The notes below the pieces were generated by a model that searched no databases, was not told the DNA's origin, and was given only the letters and a program-made list of their open reading frames with translations. The position numbers and the translations under genes are program-made. Source: Bordetella genomosp. 5 (GTDB lineage: Bacteria; Pseudomonadota; Gammaproteobacteria; Burkholderiales; Burkholderiaceae_B). From it: DNA of 64,000 nucleotides. This document shows, piece after piece, positions 43,710 through 52,121 of the stretch (within the stretch, counting starts at the first letter, position 1; each line of letters begins with the position of its first letter). The stretch is taken from assembly GCF_002261475.1 (NCBI RefSeq), contig NZ_NEVN01000006.1, positions 231,952 through 295,951 of the forward strand, read 5' to 3'.

Positions 43710-43788
43710 CACGCGGCACGGGCCACGCGCGACGGACGTGGCGTCTACGCTGCCGTGAGGCTGTAACGTGAGGCGAATCCGCGATCGC

Positions 43789-43870
43789 GCGTGCGTGGCG
43801 TGAGCCGGCTGTGCGGTAACGCGTGCGTGACGAGAGCCGAGTTCGGGGTCAGGCGTGCGTGGCGTGAGCC
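43789..43870. repeat. Direct repeat of 18 bases in the intergenic region
   Basis: GCGTGCGTGGCGTGAGCC occurs at 43789-43806 and again, identically, at 43853-43870, 64 bases apart. Both copies lie between the ABC operon and a small minus-strand gene. A further imperfect stem-loop (CGTCGTCAGGCAGAG / CTCTGCCCCCTGGCGACG) lies at 43940-43973. Confidence 0.6.
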
Positions 43871-43983
43871 TACTCCGCGATCTCGAGGCAGGCCGCGCTC
43901 GCTGCCAATGTACGAGCGCCCCGCCCCCCGACCTGCTTCCGTCGTCAGGCAGAGACTCTGCCCCCTGGCGACGAAGCCGGGTC

Positions 43984-44121
43984 TTACCGGCCTTCCCTTT
44001 CTTTCTTCTTCGCCTTTTCCTCTTTCTCGCCGTCGTAGTGAGATTTGATGGCGAGATAGCCGAACGTGCCCAGCACGGCGAGCTTGAAGGTACCGAAGAT
44101 GACGGGGATCCAAAAATTCAT
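43984..44121 (-). CDS. 45-residue membrane protein
   Basis: This short gene reads from ATG at 44121 (minus strand) to TAA at 43984-43986 and encodes 45 residues. A strong GAGGAAG ribosome site ends three bases before the ATG. Residues 4-24 form a single membrane helix (WIPVIFGTFKLAVLGTFGYL), and the tail is almost wholly charged, rich in Lys and Glu (DGEKEEKAKKKEREG). The architecture suggests a bitopic inner-membrane micropeptide with a cytoplasmic or periplasmic charged tail. It is upstream of nothing on its strand except a stem-loop (43940-43973). Function unknown. Confidence 0.7.
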   Translation of the reverse strand: MNFWIPVIFGTFKLAVLGTFGYLAIKSHYDGEKEEKAKKKEREGR

Positions 44122-44510
44122 AACTTCCTCAACACGCTGCGTCAGCAGCTTCATCTACCCGGCGCGAGCCTGGCCGGGACAGCGCCGGCGCCGGCGCGGC
44201 TTGGGCCCGCGGTGGCATGGCGAGGCTGCTGAAGCGGCCGCCTGACCGAGCCGGTCTGTAGGCGGCGGCCTTCCAGGCGCCATGCATTCGACAAATTCTA
44301 CCGCCCAATCCATACAAGTTGTTGAATTTTCATTCTTGTATGCATTTTAGCCACGACCAGCCTGGAAAATGTCCCTACATGCAGAGCTGCTCCGGCCGCC
44401 CCCGGAGCGGTGACGCGCCTGGCCATCAGGCGCGTCTTGGCTGGCCGACGCCGTCATTGCGCACCGGAGGCACCGGCCGGAGCGTCGACCTCGCTGCGCC
44501 CTTCCCCGCC
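44122..44510. other. 389-base intergenic region upstream of the micropeptide
   Basis: No gene is supported. The right part (44281-44350) is AT-rich and holds a 32-base dyad (44311-44342) and a TAGAAT -10-like element read on the minus strand (44295-44300), probably the promoter of the 45-residue protein. The stretch from 44160 to 44280 is very GC-rich. Confidence 0.5.
44311..44342 (-). promoter_or_regulatory. Operator-like dyad CATACAAG-N16-CTTGTATG
   Basis: Perfect 8-base arms flank a 16-base AT-rich spacer, 190 bases upstream of the 45-residue gene. A -10-like TAGAAT (minus strand) begins 11 bases downstream of the dyad edge, so the dyad would cover the -35 region. Confidence 0.5.
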
Positions 44511-44933
44511 TCAGATGTCCGCGCGGGTTTTCAAAAACGCCAGGTACTCCGGCGCTTCGCCCTCGAAGATCTCCGCGCCGGCGCCCATGTAGGCGCGCAT
44601 CAGCTCGTCGGCGGCCGTGTCGAGCTGGTCGGCATCGAAAGCCAGTTGGCCCAGGCGCAGGTGGATGAACGGATTGCCCACGCCGCCGGGGCATTGCAGC
44701 GCCAGGCCGAAGGTTTCGGCGCTGGCCGTTTCGTCGCCCGCCATGAAGCAGGTGTCGCCGATGGCGACGAGGATCCAGGTGGCGGCTTCCCAACGCTGCT
44801 TGGGCTCGGGCAGCAGGTCCCAGGCTTCGTCGTAGGCATCGAGCGCGTCGTCCAGCTCGCCCGCTTCGACGCAGGCGTCACCCTGGGCGCAGAGGGTCTT
44901 GATCTGTTCGTGGAGGGCGTCGTCGAGCTGCAT
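44511..44933 (-). CDS. Tetratricopeptide-repeat protein
   Basis: The 140-residue cytoplasmic protein has TPR-like helix pairs: IKTLCAQGDACVEAGELDDALDAYDEAW (about residues 10-38), WILVAIGDTCFMAGDETASAETFGLAL (50-78) and NPFIHLRLGQLAFDADQLDTAADELMRAY (84-114). The start MQLDDALHEQ is chosen because it leads straight into the first helix; an upstream Met 26 codons earlier adds a low-complexity extension overlapping the autotransporter leader region. The function is presumably protein-protein interaction. It is divergent from the giant autotransporter gene. Confidence 0.8.
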   Translation of the reverse strand: MQLDDALHEQIKTLCAQGDACVEAGELDDALDAYDEAWDLLPEPKQRWEAATWILVAIGDTCFMAGDETASAETFGLALQCPGGVGNPFIHLRLGQLAFDADQLDTAADELMRAYMGAGAEIFEGEAPEYLAFLKTRADI

Positions 44934-45100
44934 GGGGTTATCACTTAGGGATTCGGGAAGAGGCGACAGTGTAGCGGCGGATGGAACGAATACGCGTCGC
45001 ACGTTACTCATGGCCGAACCGTCATCTGAAAAATGCCAGCGCCGCCCCCTTCCGCTCTGGCCGTGCCGCCTGCCCGCTTTTGCCCCGGAGCTTCGACCTC

Positions 45101-48100
45101 ATGCCCTTCCCGCGCCCGACCGCCAGTCGTCTGTCCGCCACCCCCTTCGCCCTGAGCGCCCTCGTCGCGGCCCTCGCGGCCCTGGCCTGGGTGCCCGTCC
45201 AGGCGGCATGCACCGTGGGGGGCTCCACCGCGACCTGTTCCGGCGCGCCTGACCCCGTACAGCCGAATTTCCAAAGCTCGTTAAGTAACCTGTTCCTCAC
45301 GGTGACGAGCGACGGCGTACTCGCCTCGCCGACAATGGGCGGAAACAGCGCATTGCAACTGACAGGCACGGGACTGACCCTTACCAATGGCGGCGTCATC
45401 GATCCCCAGGCGCTGACCGCGCTGCCCGTGCCACACCAGGGCGTGTTCATGAGTAACGCGGCGGGCAGCAATCAGATCATCTTCAACCAGGGCAAGATCT
45501 TTGGCGCGTATACCGGCGACCAGAGCGTGGACGGCCTGGCAATGGTGGTCAGGAACGGTGCGGGCGGCAGAACTGTCATCGAGAATGCGAGTGGCGGGGT
45601 GATCGCGGCCAAGGCCAGTGGCAACGAGTCCAATATCCTGCCGTCCGACGCTCTTGCGATCGCGGCGTTCGGGGGGGCCCAGGTCACGCTGATCAACCGA
45701 GGCACGATCACGGGGCGTGTTTCGTTGTCCAGCACCGGCAGCAACACCGTCAACAACCTCGGCATCATCCAGGGCAGCGTGCATCTCGGGCCGGGTGGCG
45801 GACACCAGTTTGTCGCGAGTACCGATTCGTCGGTGACGACCGGAGGCGGCTCCGCCGCCGCGGCATCGCTCATGTACGGCGGCCAGAATCTCGCCTTCGC
45901 CCGCCGGGGCGTGGTCGACGCTGGCGCGGGGGGCAACAGCCGACTGCGGCTGATCCAGGGCGGGACAACCGTCGGCGTCATGGACGTCGGCAATTACCTC
46001 AACTTCTCCACGATGGATGTCGAAGGTGGCATCTGGAGCTTGTCCGGCAACGCGTCGACTCCCGCGACGACTTTGTTCAACGGCGCCACCGTGCGCATTG
46101 CCTCCGGTGATGCGCTGACCGCCGGCACGGTCACGTCGCGCGGGGGGGCCATCGAAAGTTCGGTGACGAACTCCACGATGGGCTTCACCAAGGGACTCGC
46201 GCTCGAGAGCGGCATCACGACCTTCGGCGCGGGCGATATCTCGGTGCTGAACGGCGGCATCACGGGTACGGGCGCGCTGCGCAAGACCGGTTCGGGCCTG
46301 CTGTTTCTCTCCGAGGCACATGCCTATACCGGCGGCACCTATCTCACCGACGGCGGCATCAGCGTGTCCAATGCCCAGGCGATCGGGAGCGGCGCCCTGA
46401 CGGTCGGCGGCAGCTCCAACTTGCGGGTCGCCGACGGACTGGTGTTTCCGAGCGACATGACGTTGACCACCGGATCGGCGCTCACGCTGGTACAGAACAA
46501 CACTTATACGCTCGGCGGCGCCATCACCGGGGCGGGCAGCCTGCGCAAGGACGGAGGAGGCACCGCGACCCTGACCGGTGCGAATACGTATTCGGGTGGC
46601 ACGACGATCACGGCCGGCACGGTAGCGCTCGACGGTGCGGGTACCCTGGCGCCGGAAGGCGGGCTTACGCTGTCCAGCCCCGGTTCGGTGTTCGCCATCG
46701 GCGGCGCCTCGGGCGGCCGCACGATCGGGGCGCTGGCGGGCGCAACGGGGTCGCAGATTCAGCTGGGCGCGAACAGTCTCACGTTCGGCGGCCCCGCGGG
46801 CTCGTCGCAGTTCAATGGCGCTTTCTCCGGCACGGGTGGCATCGTCAAACAGGGCGCCGCCACGGTGCGACTGGGCGGCGCCAACACGCACACCGGCGGG
46901 ACCACTATCACCGGCGGCACCCTGGCGCTGACGACGAGTGGGGCGCTGCCCCAGGCGGGCGCCGTCGCCCTGCTCAACGCCGGATCGACGCTCGATCTGA
47001 GCGCAGCGGATGGCGCGCGCCAGGTCGGTGCGCTTACGGGCGACACCGGCACGCGCGTCGTCCTGAACGCCAGCCGACTGACTTTTGGGTCGCTCAATCA
47101 GACAGACTTCAACGGCAGTTTCAGCGGTGACGGCGCCATCTCGACGATCGGATCGGTACGCCTGGGCGGTTCGAGTATCCACCGGGGCGGGACCCGCGTC
47201 GAGAGCGGCGCCCTGTGGACCACGGCGTCCGAGGTTCTCGGCAGCGGCACGCTCGACGTTACGGCGGGCGCCACGCTGCACCTCGGGGGCACCACGCAGA
47301 CGGTATCCACGCTCGCCGGCGGGGGCACGATCACCGACGTGGGCGAACTGATCGTCACGTCCGACACGGCGCAGGCCGCCTACTCCGGCACGATTACGGG
47401 CACAGGCACGCTGATCAAGCGAGGTGCGGGGTGGCTGGCGCTCACGGGCGTGACGTCCGCCGCAGCCGCCGCGGTGCGCGTCGAAGCGGGCGGAGTGCAG
47501 ATCATGGGCTCCCACCAGGGCAACGTCGAGGTCAACAGCGGGGGAACGTTGATGGGCGACGGCAGCGTGAACAACCTGACCGTGAACGCCGGGGGCGCCC
47601 TGCTTGCCGACAGAATGCAGATCAACGGCAACCTCGTGATGAATGCGGAGTCGCGCTACGTCTACACGCTGGGCAGCCCGACGCTGGCACCAAGCGACCC
47701 GCAAAGTGGCGTGCACATGTTTGTCGCAGGCAATGTCACGCTCGACGGCCGGCTCGATCTGAACGATCCGAGCGGACTGGGGCGGGTCGGTTACTACCGG
47801 CTCATGACCCACGCGGGTTCGCGCCTGGGCGGCGGGCTTCAGCCCGGCAACTACGCGCCCAGCCTGGCGAACCAGCCCGTCGACATCCTCTACGATCTCG
47901 CGGGTCACGTAGACCTGCGCGTCGGCGCCGCGGGCAGCAATCTGCTGCAGACCTGGCAAGGCGGCTCGGGCACCTGGAACGCGAGCAGCACGAACTGGAG
48001 CGACGACGGCAGCCCGCTCAGAACCACCTGGGCCGGCAACCATGCCGTCTTCAACGCCGCCGGCGGTGATGCGGTGAACGTGTCAGGCACGCAGGCTTTC

Positions 48101-50710
48101 GCGGGACTGCAGTTCGTGAGCGACGGCAATCAGCTCTACGGCGGCACGCTGCAGACCGCGGCCGCCGGCAGCGAGATCCGCGTGCTCAGCGGCGCGAGGG
48201 CCGTCATCGACACGCCCATCGTCGGCGCGGGCGGGATCGACAAGACCGAAGGCGGCACGCTGGTTCTGCGCGGCACCAACACCTACGGCGACCGCACCCT
48301 GCTGAGCGGCGGCGTGCTCGAGATCGATCGGCGCGAGAATCTCGGTGGCATCGGCACCCGGGTGCAGTTCAACGGCGGCACCTTGCGCATCGCGGGCACC
48401 CTCTTGCCCACGCTGACGGCGGGCATCGACTGGAGCGCCAACGGCGGGGGCTTCGACATCGCCGAGCCCGGCCATACCTTTCTGGTGGATCAGGTGCTGG
48501 TCGGTGGCGATCTGTCGAAGTTCGGCGCCGGCACGCTGCGCCTCGCCGGGAATCAGCAGTATCGAGACACCTACGTGGCGGATGGAACGCTCATCGGCGA
48601 CGCGCGCTCCATCCGCGGCAACCTCTACAATGCCGGGACCGTCGAGTTCGAGGAAAGCGGCAACGCCACCTTCGCGGGCGCGATCACCGGCAACGGCACG
48701 CTGTACAAGCGCGGCATCGGCAGCCTCACGCTGGGCGGCCCCAGTGCCGGGCGATGGGATATCCAGGCCGGCACGCTCGTTGCCGACGCCACGCAATACA
48801 CGGGTGACACCCATATCGACGGAGGGGCCACGCTCAACCTGTCCAGCGCGTCGCCGGCGACCTACGCCGGCATGCTTGGCGGCACGGGCGCTTTCATCAA
48901 AACCGGCGGCGCGTCCCTGACGCTCACCGGAGACAGCACCGCATTCTCCGGCACCACCCTGGTCCAGGCGGGCACGCTCGTGGTGGGCGCGGGCGGCGCG
49001 GGCGCTCTGGGCAGCACGCTCCTGGTCGCCAACGGCGGCGCTATTGCCGGCTCCGGCACCGTGGGCAACACCACCCTGGCGAACGGCGCGCGCATCAAAC
49101 CCGGCAACGGGATCGGCACCCTGACCGTGAATGGCAACCTGACGTTCGGAGCGGGCGCCGTCTACGAGGTCGAAGCCGACCCCGACTCGAGCACGAGCGA
49201 TCGGATCGATGTCGCGGGCCATTCGAGTCTGGCGGGCTCGGTCCTGCATGTCGGTCCCGATGGGGGCTTCAGCAGCCGCCGCGAGTACACCATCCTTACC
49301 TCCAATACGATTGCAGGCACGTTTGGCGCGGTCAGCTCCGACTTCGCGTTCCTGACGCCCGCGCTCAGCTACGACGCGCACAACGTGAAGCTCACGCTCG
49401 AGCGCAAGGCGGTGCCGGTCGATCCGGGCCAGCCCGGCGTGCCGGTCGATCCCGAAGTCCCGGTCGACCCGGTCGACCCGCCGGCCCCGCCGGTCCCGCC
49501 CGTCCCGACGGAGCCGCCCGTCACCCCCGCGCCGCCCGAGCCGGCGCCGACCCGTCCCATCGCCTTCGAGGATGCCGCACGCAGTGGCAATCAGCGCTCG
49601 GTGGCCCGGGCACTGGAGAGTCTGCCCGCGGGCTCTGCCCTGCATGAATTCGTGCTCACCCTGCCGGACGGCGCGCCGCCCGCGGTGTTCAACAGCCTGT
49701 CGGGCGAGGCCCACGCGGCGCTCGGCGCCACGCTGGCGCAGGGCGCGCCCAAGGTGCGCGAGCTGCCCATGGCGCGCCTGCGCAACAATCTGAATGCCGG
49801 TATGACGGCGGGCGCGCCCACCGCCGCGGCAGGCATGTCGGACCTGGCTCCCGCCACCAGCGCCCTGCCCACCTCGGCTGCCCAGCCCGTCTGGGCCGAG
49901 ATCATCGGCAACTGGCGCACGCAGGACGGTAACGGCAACGCGGCCAGCGTGCGCGAACATACCGGCGGTGTGTTCGTGGGCGCCGACCAGCCGATCGGCG
50001 CCGGCTGGCGTCTGGGCGGCGCGTTCGGCTATACCGACAGCAAGGTCAAGGTCCGCGACCGCGCCTCGCAGGCGGACGTGTCGAGCTACAGCGCGCTGAT
50101 CTACGGCGGCCGCGCATTCGAGGCCGGCCCGGGCGCCTGGAATCTGATGCTGGGCGGCGGCTACACCTGGCACGATATCTCGACGCGCCGCAACACGCTG
50201 AGCCAGACGGCCGAGCTGACCGCCGATTACGGCGCCAGCACGGCGCAGCTCTTCACCGAGCTGGGCTACCGCTGGCGCGTGACGGACCGCGCCACGCTCG
50301 AACCCTTCGCCGGCGTGGCCTGGAGCGATCTGCGTACGCGCTCGTTCTCCGAGTCGGGCGGCGCGGCAGCGCTGTCGGGCCAGTCCACGAGTACCACTCA
50401 GACCACCACCACGCTGGGCCTGCGCGGCACGCAGGGCTTCGAGGCGGCCGGCATGGCGGGTCAGCTGCGCGCCACGCTGGGATGGCGCCATGCGTTCGGC
50501 GATCTCAGCCCGTCGTCGCGGCTGGCCTTCGAGGGCAGCCAGACCTTTACCGTGGCCGGCGCGCCGATCGCCCGTGACGCGGCGCTGCTCGAGCTGGGCG
50601 CCGATGTGGCCGTGGGCCGCAACACGACGCTGGGGGTGAGCTACACCGGACAACTGGCCCGCGACAGCCGCGAACACGGGGCCCAGGTGAATCTGCGCTG
50701 GCGCTTCTGA
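45101..50710 (+). CDS. Giant autotransporter adhesin-like protein
   Basis: The 1869-residue protein starts at MPFPRPTASR, behind a GGAG site, with a signal peptide ending VPVQA. The passenger (about 37-1430) is Gly/Thr/Ser/Asn-rich and made of repeated beta-helix rungs with passenger-associated-transport-repeat motifs such as G-x-LxKxGxGxLxLxGxNTYxGGT (near residues 475, 585 and 1050). A Val/Pro/Asp/Glu-rich linker lies at about 1437-1487. An autotransporter beta-domain (about 1595-1869) ends with NLRWRF. Such proteins are surface-displayed by type V secretion and act in adhesion, aggregation or biofilm. No protease or lipase motif was seen. An in-frame ATG at 44981 is possible but would place 40 non-signal residues ahead of the leader. 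Confidence 0.92.
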   Translation: MPFPRPTASRLSATPFALSALVAALAALAWVPVQAACTVGGSTATCSGAPDPVQPNFQSSLSNLFLTVTSDGVLASPTMGGNSALQLTGTGLTLTNGGVIDPQALTALPVPHQGVFMSNAAGSNQIIFNQGKIFGAYTGDQSVDGLAMVVRNGAGGRTVIENASGGVIAAKASGNESNILPSDALAIAAFGGAQVTLINRGTITGRVSLSSTGSNTVNNLGIIQGSVHLGPGGGHQFVASTDSSVTTGGGSAAAASLMYGGQNLAFARRGVVDAGAGGNSRLRLIQGGTTVGVMDVGNYLNFSTMDVEGGIWSLSGNASTPATTLFNGATVRIASGDALTAGTVTSRGGAIESSVTNSTMGFTKGLALESGITTFGAGDISVLNGGITGTGALRKTGSGLLFLSEAHAYTGGTYLTDGGISVSNAQAIGSGALTVGGSSNLRVADGLVFPSDMTLTTGSALTLVQNNTYTLGGAITGAGSLRKDGGGTATLTGANTYSGGTTITAGTVALDGAGTLAPEGGLTLSSPGSVFAIGGASGGRTIGALAGATGSQIQLGANSLTFGGPAGSSQFNGAFSGTGGIVKQGAATVRLGGANTHTGGTTITGGTLALTTSGALPQAGAVALLNAGSTLDLSAADGARQVGALTGDTGTRVVLNASRLTFGSLNQTDFNGSFSGDGAISTIGSVRLGGSSIHRGGTRVESGALWTTASEVLGSGTLDVTAGATLHLGGTTQTVSTLAGGGTITDVGELIVTSDTAQAAYSGTITGTGTLIKRGAGWLALTGVTSAAAAAVRVEAGGVQIMGSHQGNVEVNSGGTLMGDGSVNNLTVNAGGALLADRMQINGNLVMNAESRYVYTLGSPTLAPSDPQSGVHMFVAGNVTLDGRLDLNDPSGLGRVGYYRLMTHAGSRLGGGLQPGNYAPSLANQPVDILYDLAGHVDLRVGAAGSNLLQTWQGGSGTWNASSTNWSDDGSPLRTTWAGNHAVFNAAGGDAVNVSGTQAFAGLQFVSDGNQLYGGTLQTAAAGSEIRVLSGARAVIDTPIVGAGGIDKTEGGTLVLRGTNTYGDRTLLSGGVLEIDRRENLGGIGTRVQFNGGTLRIAGTLLPTLTAGIDWSANGGGFDIAEPGHTFLVDQVLVGGDLSKFGAGTLRLAGNQQYRDTYVADGTLIGDARSIRGNLYNAGTVEFEESGNATFAGAITGNGTLYKRGIGSLTLGGPSAGRWDIQAGTLVADATQYTGDTHIDGGATLNLSSASPATYAGMLGGTGAFIKTGGASLTLTGDSTAFSGTTLVQAGTLVVGAGGAGALGSTLLVANGGAIAGSGTVGNTTLANGARIKPGNGIGTLTVNGNLTFGAGAVYEVEADPDSSTSDRIDVAGHSSLAGSVLHVGPDGGFSSRREYTILTSNTIAGTFGAVSSDFAFLTPALSYDAHNVKLTLERKAVPVDPGQPGVPVDPEVPVDPVDPPAPPVPPVPTEPPVTPAPPEPAPTRPIAFEDAARSGNQRSVARALESLPAGSALHEFVLTLPDGAPPAVFNSLSGEAHAALGATLAQGAPKVRELPMARLRNNLNAGMTAGAPTAAAGMSDLAPATSALPTSAAQPVWAEIIGNWRTQDGNGNAASVREHTGGVFVGADQPIGAGWRLGGAFGYTDSKVKVRDRASQADVSSYSALIYGGRAFEAGPGAWNLMLGGGYTWHDISTRRNTLSQTAELTADYGASTAQLFTELGYRWRVTDRATLEPFAGVAWSDLRTRSFSESGGAAALSGQSTSTTQTTTTLGLRGTQGFEAAGMAGQLRATLGWRHAFGDLSPSSRLAFEGSQTFTVAGAPIARDAALLELGADVAVGRNTTLGVSYTGQLARDSREHGAQVNLRWRF

Positions 50711-50715
50711 GGCGT

Positions 50716-50738
50716 GGGGCGGCCCCCCGGGCTGCCCC
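50716..50738 (+). terminator. Stem-loop after the autotransporter
   Basis: GGGGCGGCC (50716-50724) pairs with GGCTGCCCC (50730-50738), nine pairs including one G-U, around a 5-base loop. It lies 5 bases after the stop and has no U tract. Confidence 0.5.
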
Positions 50739-50874
50739 GACCTCCCCGCACCCTCTGGCGCGGGTCGGGCCCGATACTTGCTCTATGCGATTTTGCCGGC
50801 ACCCCGCACGCCCCGCGCGAGGGTGATACCGGCAACTTCGGCACCGAGCGTGCCGTCCCGCAGGGAGAGTCCTC

Positions 50875-51288
50875 ATGAACAAAAACACTAGCCATTCCTC
50901 GATCGCCATGCGCCGCTGCGCCCTTGCCCTGGCACTCGCCATCGGTCTGCCGGCCGGGGCTGCCCTGGCTCAGGGCGCGCCGCAGTCGGTCACCGCCCAG
51001 CGTGTGGACGTCGTCCAGCTGGCGACGGGCTACCGCGCGTCCAAGCTGATCGGCGCCGACGTCTTCAATAACGACAAAGACAAGATCGGTACCGTCGACG
51101 ACGTGATCGTGAGCACGGACCAGCAGCCCTACGCGATCGTCTCGGTGGGCGGCTTCCTCGGCATGGGCACGCGCCTGGTGGCGGTGCCGTTCAAGCAGCT
51201 GAAGGTGGCCGACAAGCGTCTGCACATGGACGGCGCCACCAAGGAAAGCCTGAAGGCGCTCGCGGAATTCCGCTACGCCAAGGACTGA
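50875..51288 (+). CDS. Periplasmic PRC-barrel domain protein
   Basis: This 137-residue protein has a signal peptide (cleaved at about residue 33, ALAQG) and a PRC-barrel domain (about 52-125: YRASKLIGADVFNNDKDKIGTVDDVIV, then FLGMGTRLVAVPFKQLKV). PRC barrels are small beta-barrels found in photosynthetic reaction-centre H subunits, RimM and many stress-linked envelope proteins; here the domain is exported. A GGGAGAG ribosome site precedes the ATG. A bidirectional hairpin separates it from the convergent ribA gene. The role is unknown, perhaps envelope stress tolerance. Confidence 0.85.
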   Translation: MNKNTSHSSIAMRRCALALALAIGLPAGAALAQGAPQSVTAQRVDVVQLATGYRASKLIGADVFNNDKDKIGTVDDVIVSTDQQPYAIVSVGGFLGMGTRLVAVPFKQLKVADKRLHMDGATKESLKALAEFRYAKD

Positions 51289-51292
51289 GTTT

Positions 51293-51325
51293 GACGCGGC
51301 GGGTGCGCGCAGGCGCCCCGCCGTC
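51293..51325. terminator. Bidirectional hairpin between PRC-barrel and ribA genes
   Basis: GACGCGGCGGG (51293-51303) pairs with CCCCGCCGTC (51316-51325) with one bulge. It lies between two convergent stops and can serve both strands. T-runs are short. Confidence 0.5.
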
Positions 51326-51974
51326 AGCTATCGTCGTGATCGAGTTGCAGCAGATGGTGCGTGAGGTTGACCTTGGCGCGCAGATAGCCGAGGTTGTGCT
51401 TGTTGGCGTGCACGCGCGTCTGCCGGCACGCGGCGACCTCGATGCCGAGCCGCTCGAGCTGCTGTTTTTTATCCGGATTGTTGCTGAGCAGCTCGATGCG
51501 CGACACCCCGAGCGCCTGCAGCATCTGCGCGGCGGCGGTGTAATCGCGATCATCCTGGCCATGGCCCAGATGCACGTTGGCTGCATAGGTATCCAGCCCC
51601 TGCTCCTGTAGCCGGTACGCGTCGAGCTTGGGATACAGCCCGATGCCACGGCCTTCCTGGCGCAGGTAGAGCAGATAACCCCCCTCTTCCTTCAGCACGC
51701 GCAGGGCCTCCTGCAGCTGCGGCCCGCAATCGCAGCGCAACGAGCCGAACACATCGCCCGTCAGGCATTCCGAATGCATGCGCACCAGCGGCAGCGCGCC
51801 GGGTTCGCCGAACTGCAGCGCCATATGCTCTTTGCCGTCGATCAGGCCATGGAAACTGTGCGCCAGCGCGTGCGCCTCCGTTCCGTCGGCAAGGCGCACG
51901 GGCAATTGAACCGTGGCACGGAGGGAAACGGCAGGCTGCGGCGCAGCATCTCGGGGAGGCAATACGGGATTCAC
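51324..51974 (-). CDS. ribA: GTP cyclohydrolase II
   Basis: The enzyme converts GTP to 2,5-diamino-6-ribosylamino-pyrimidinone phosphate, the first step of riboflavin synthesis. The zinc ligands are Cys70, Cys81 and Cys83 (HSECLTGDVFGSLRCDCG), with the same 11-and-2 spacing as in E. coli RibA. The substrate loop RQEGRGIGL and the C-terminal NNPDKKQQLERLGI follow. The GTG start gives 216 residues, close to the family size of about 200; a TTG at 52052 would add 26 residues with no homology. It is the stand-alone form, not fused to RibB. No other riboflavin gene is adjacent, so it is either a scattered pathway gene or a second copy. Confidence 0.93.
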   Translation of the reverse strand: MNPVLPPRDAAPQPAVSLRATVQLPVRLADGTEAHALAHSFHGLIDGKEHMALQFGEPGALPLVRMHSECLTGDVFGSLRCDCGPQLQEALRVLKEEGGYLLYLRQEGRGIGLYPKLDAYRLQEQGLDTYAANVHLGHGQDDRDYTAAAQMLQALGVSRIELLSNNPDKKQQLERLGIEVAACRQTRVHANKHNLGYLRAKVNLTHHLLQLDHDDS

Positions 51975-52121
51975 GGCAAACAACAACTCGGTAAGAAAAG
52001 ACCGGGCGCCAGCGGCGGGACGCGGATAAATGCCCGCGCGCCACGACCGCAATAAGGTCTGGTCGGGTGGCCGCGGCCGTCATGGGTACCGCGGCGAGCC
52101 GACAGCGTAACGCATGACGCT

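Noticed and set aside
44981..45100. Upstream start of the giant autotransporter at 44981
   Set aside because: Adds 40 residues without signal-peptide character; the ATG at 45101 has a GGAG site and a clean leader.
45281..50677. Two very long minus-strand frames (920 and 864 residues) under the giant autotransporter
   Set aside because: Antisense shadows of a repeat-rich, high-GC gene; Arg/Ala/His-rich with no recognisable domain.
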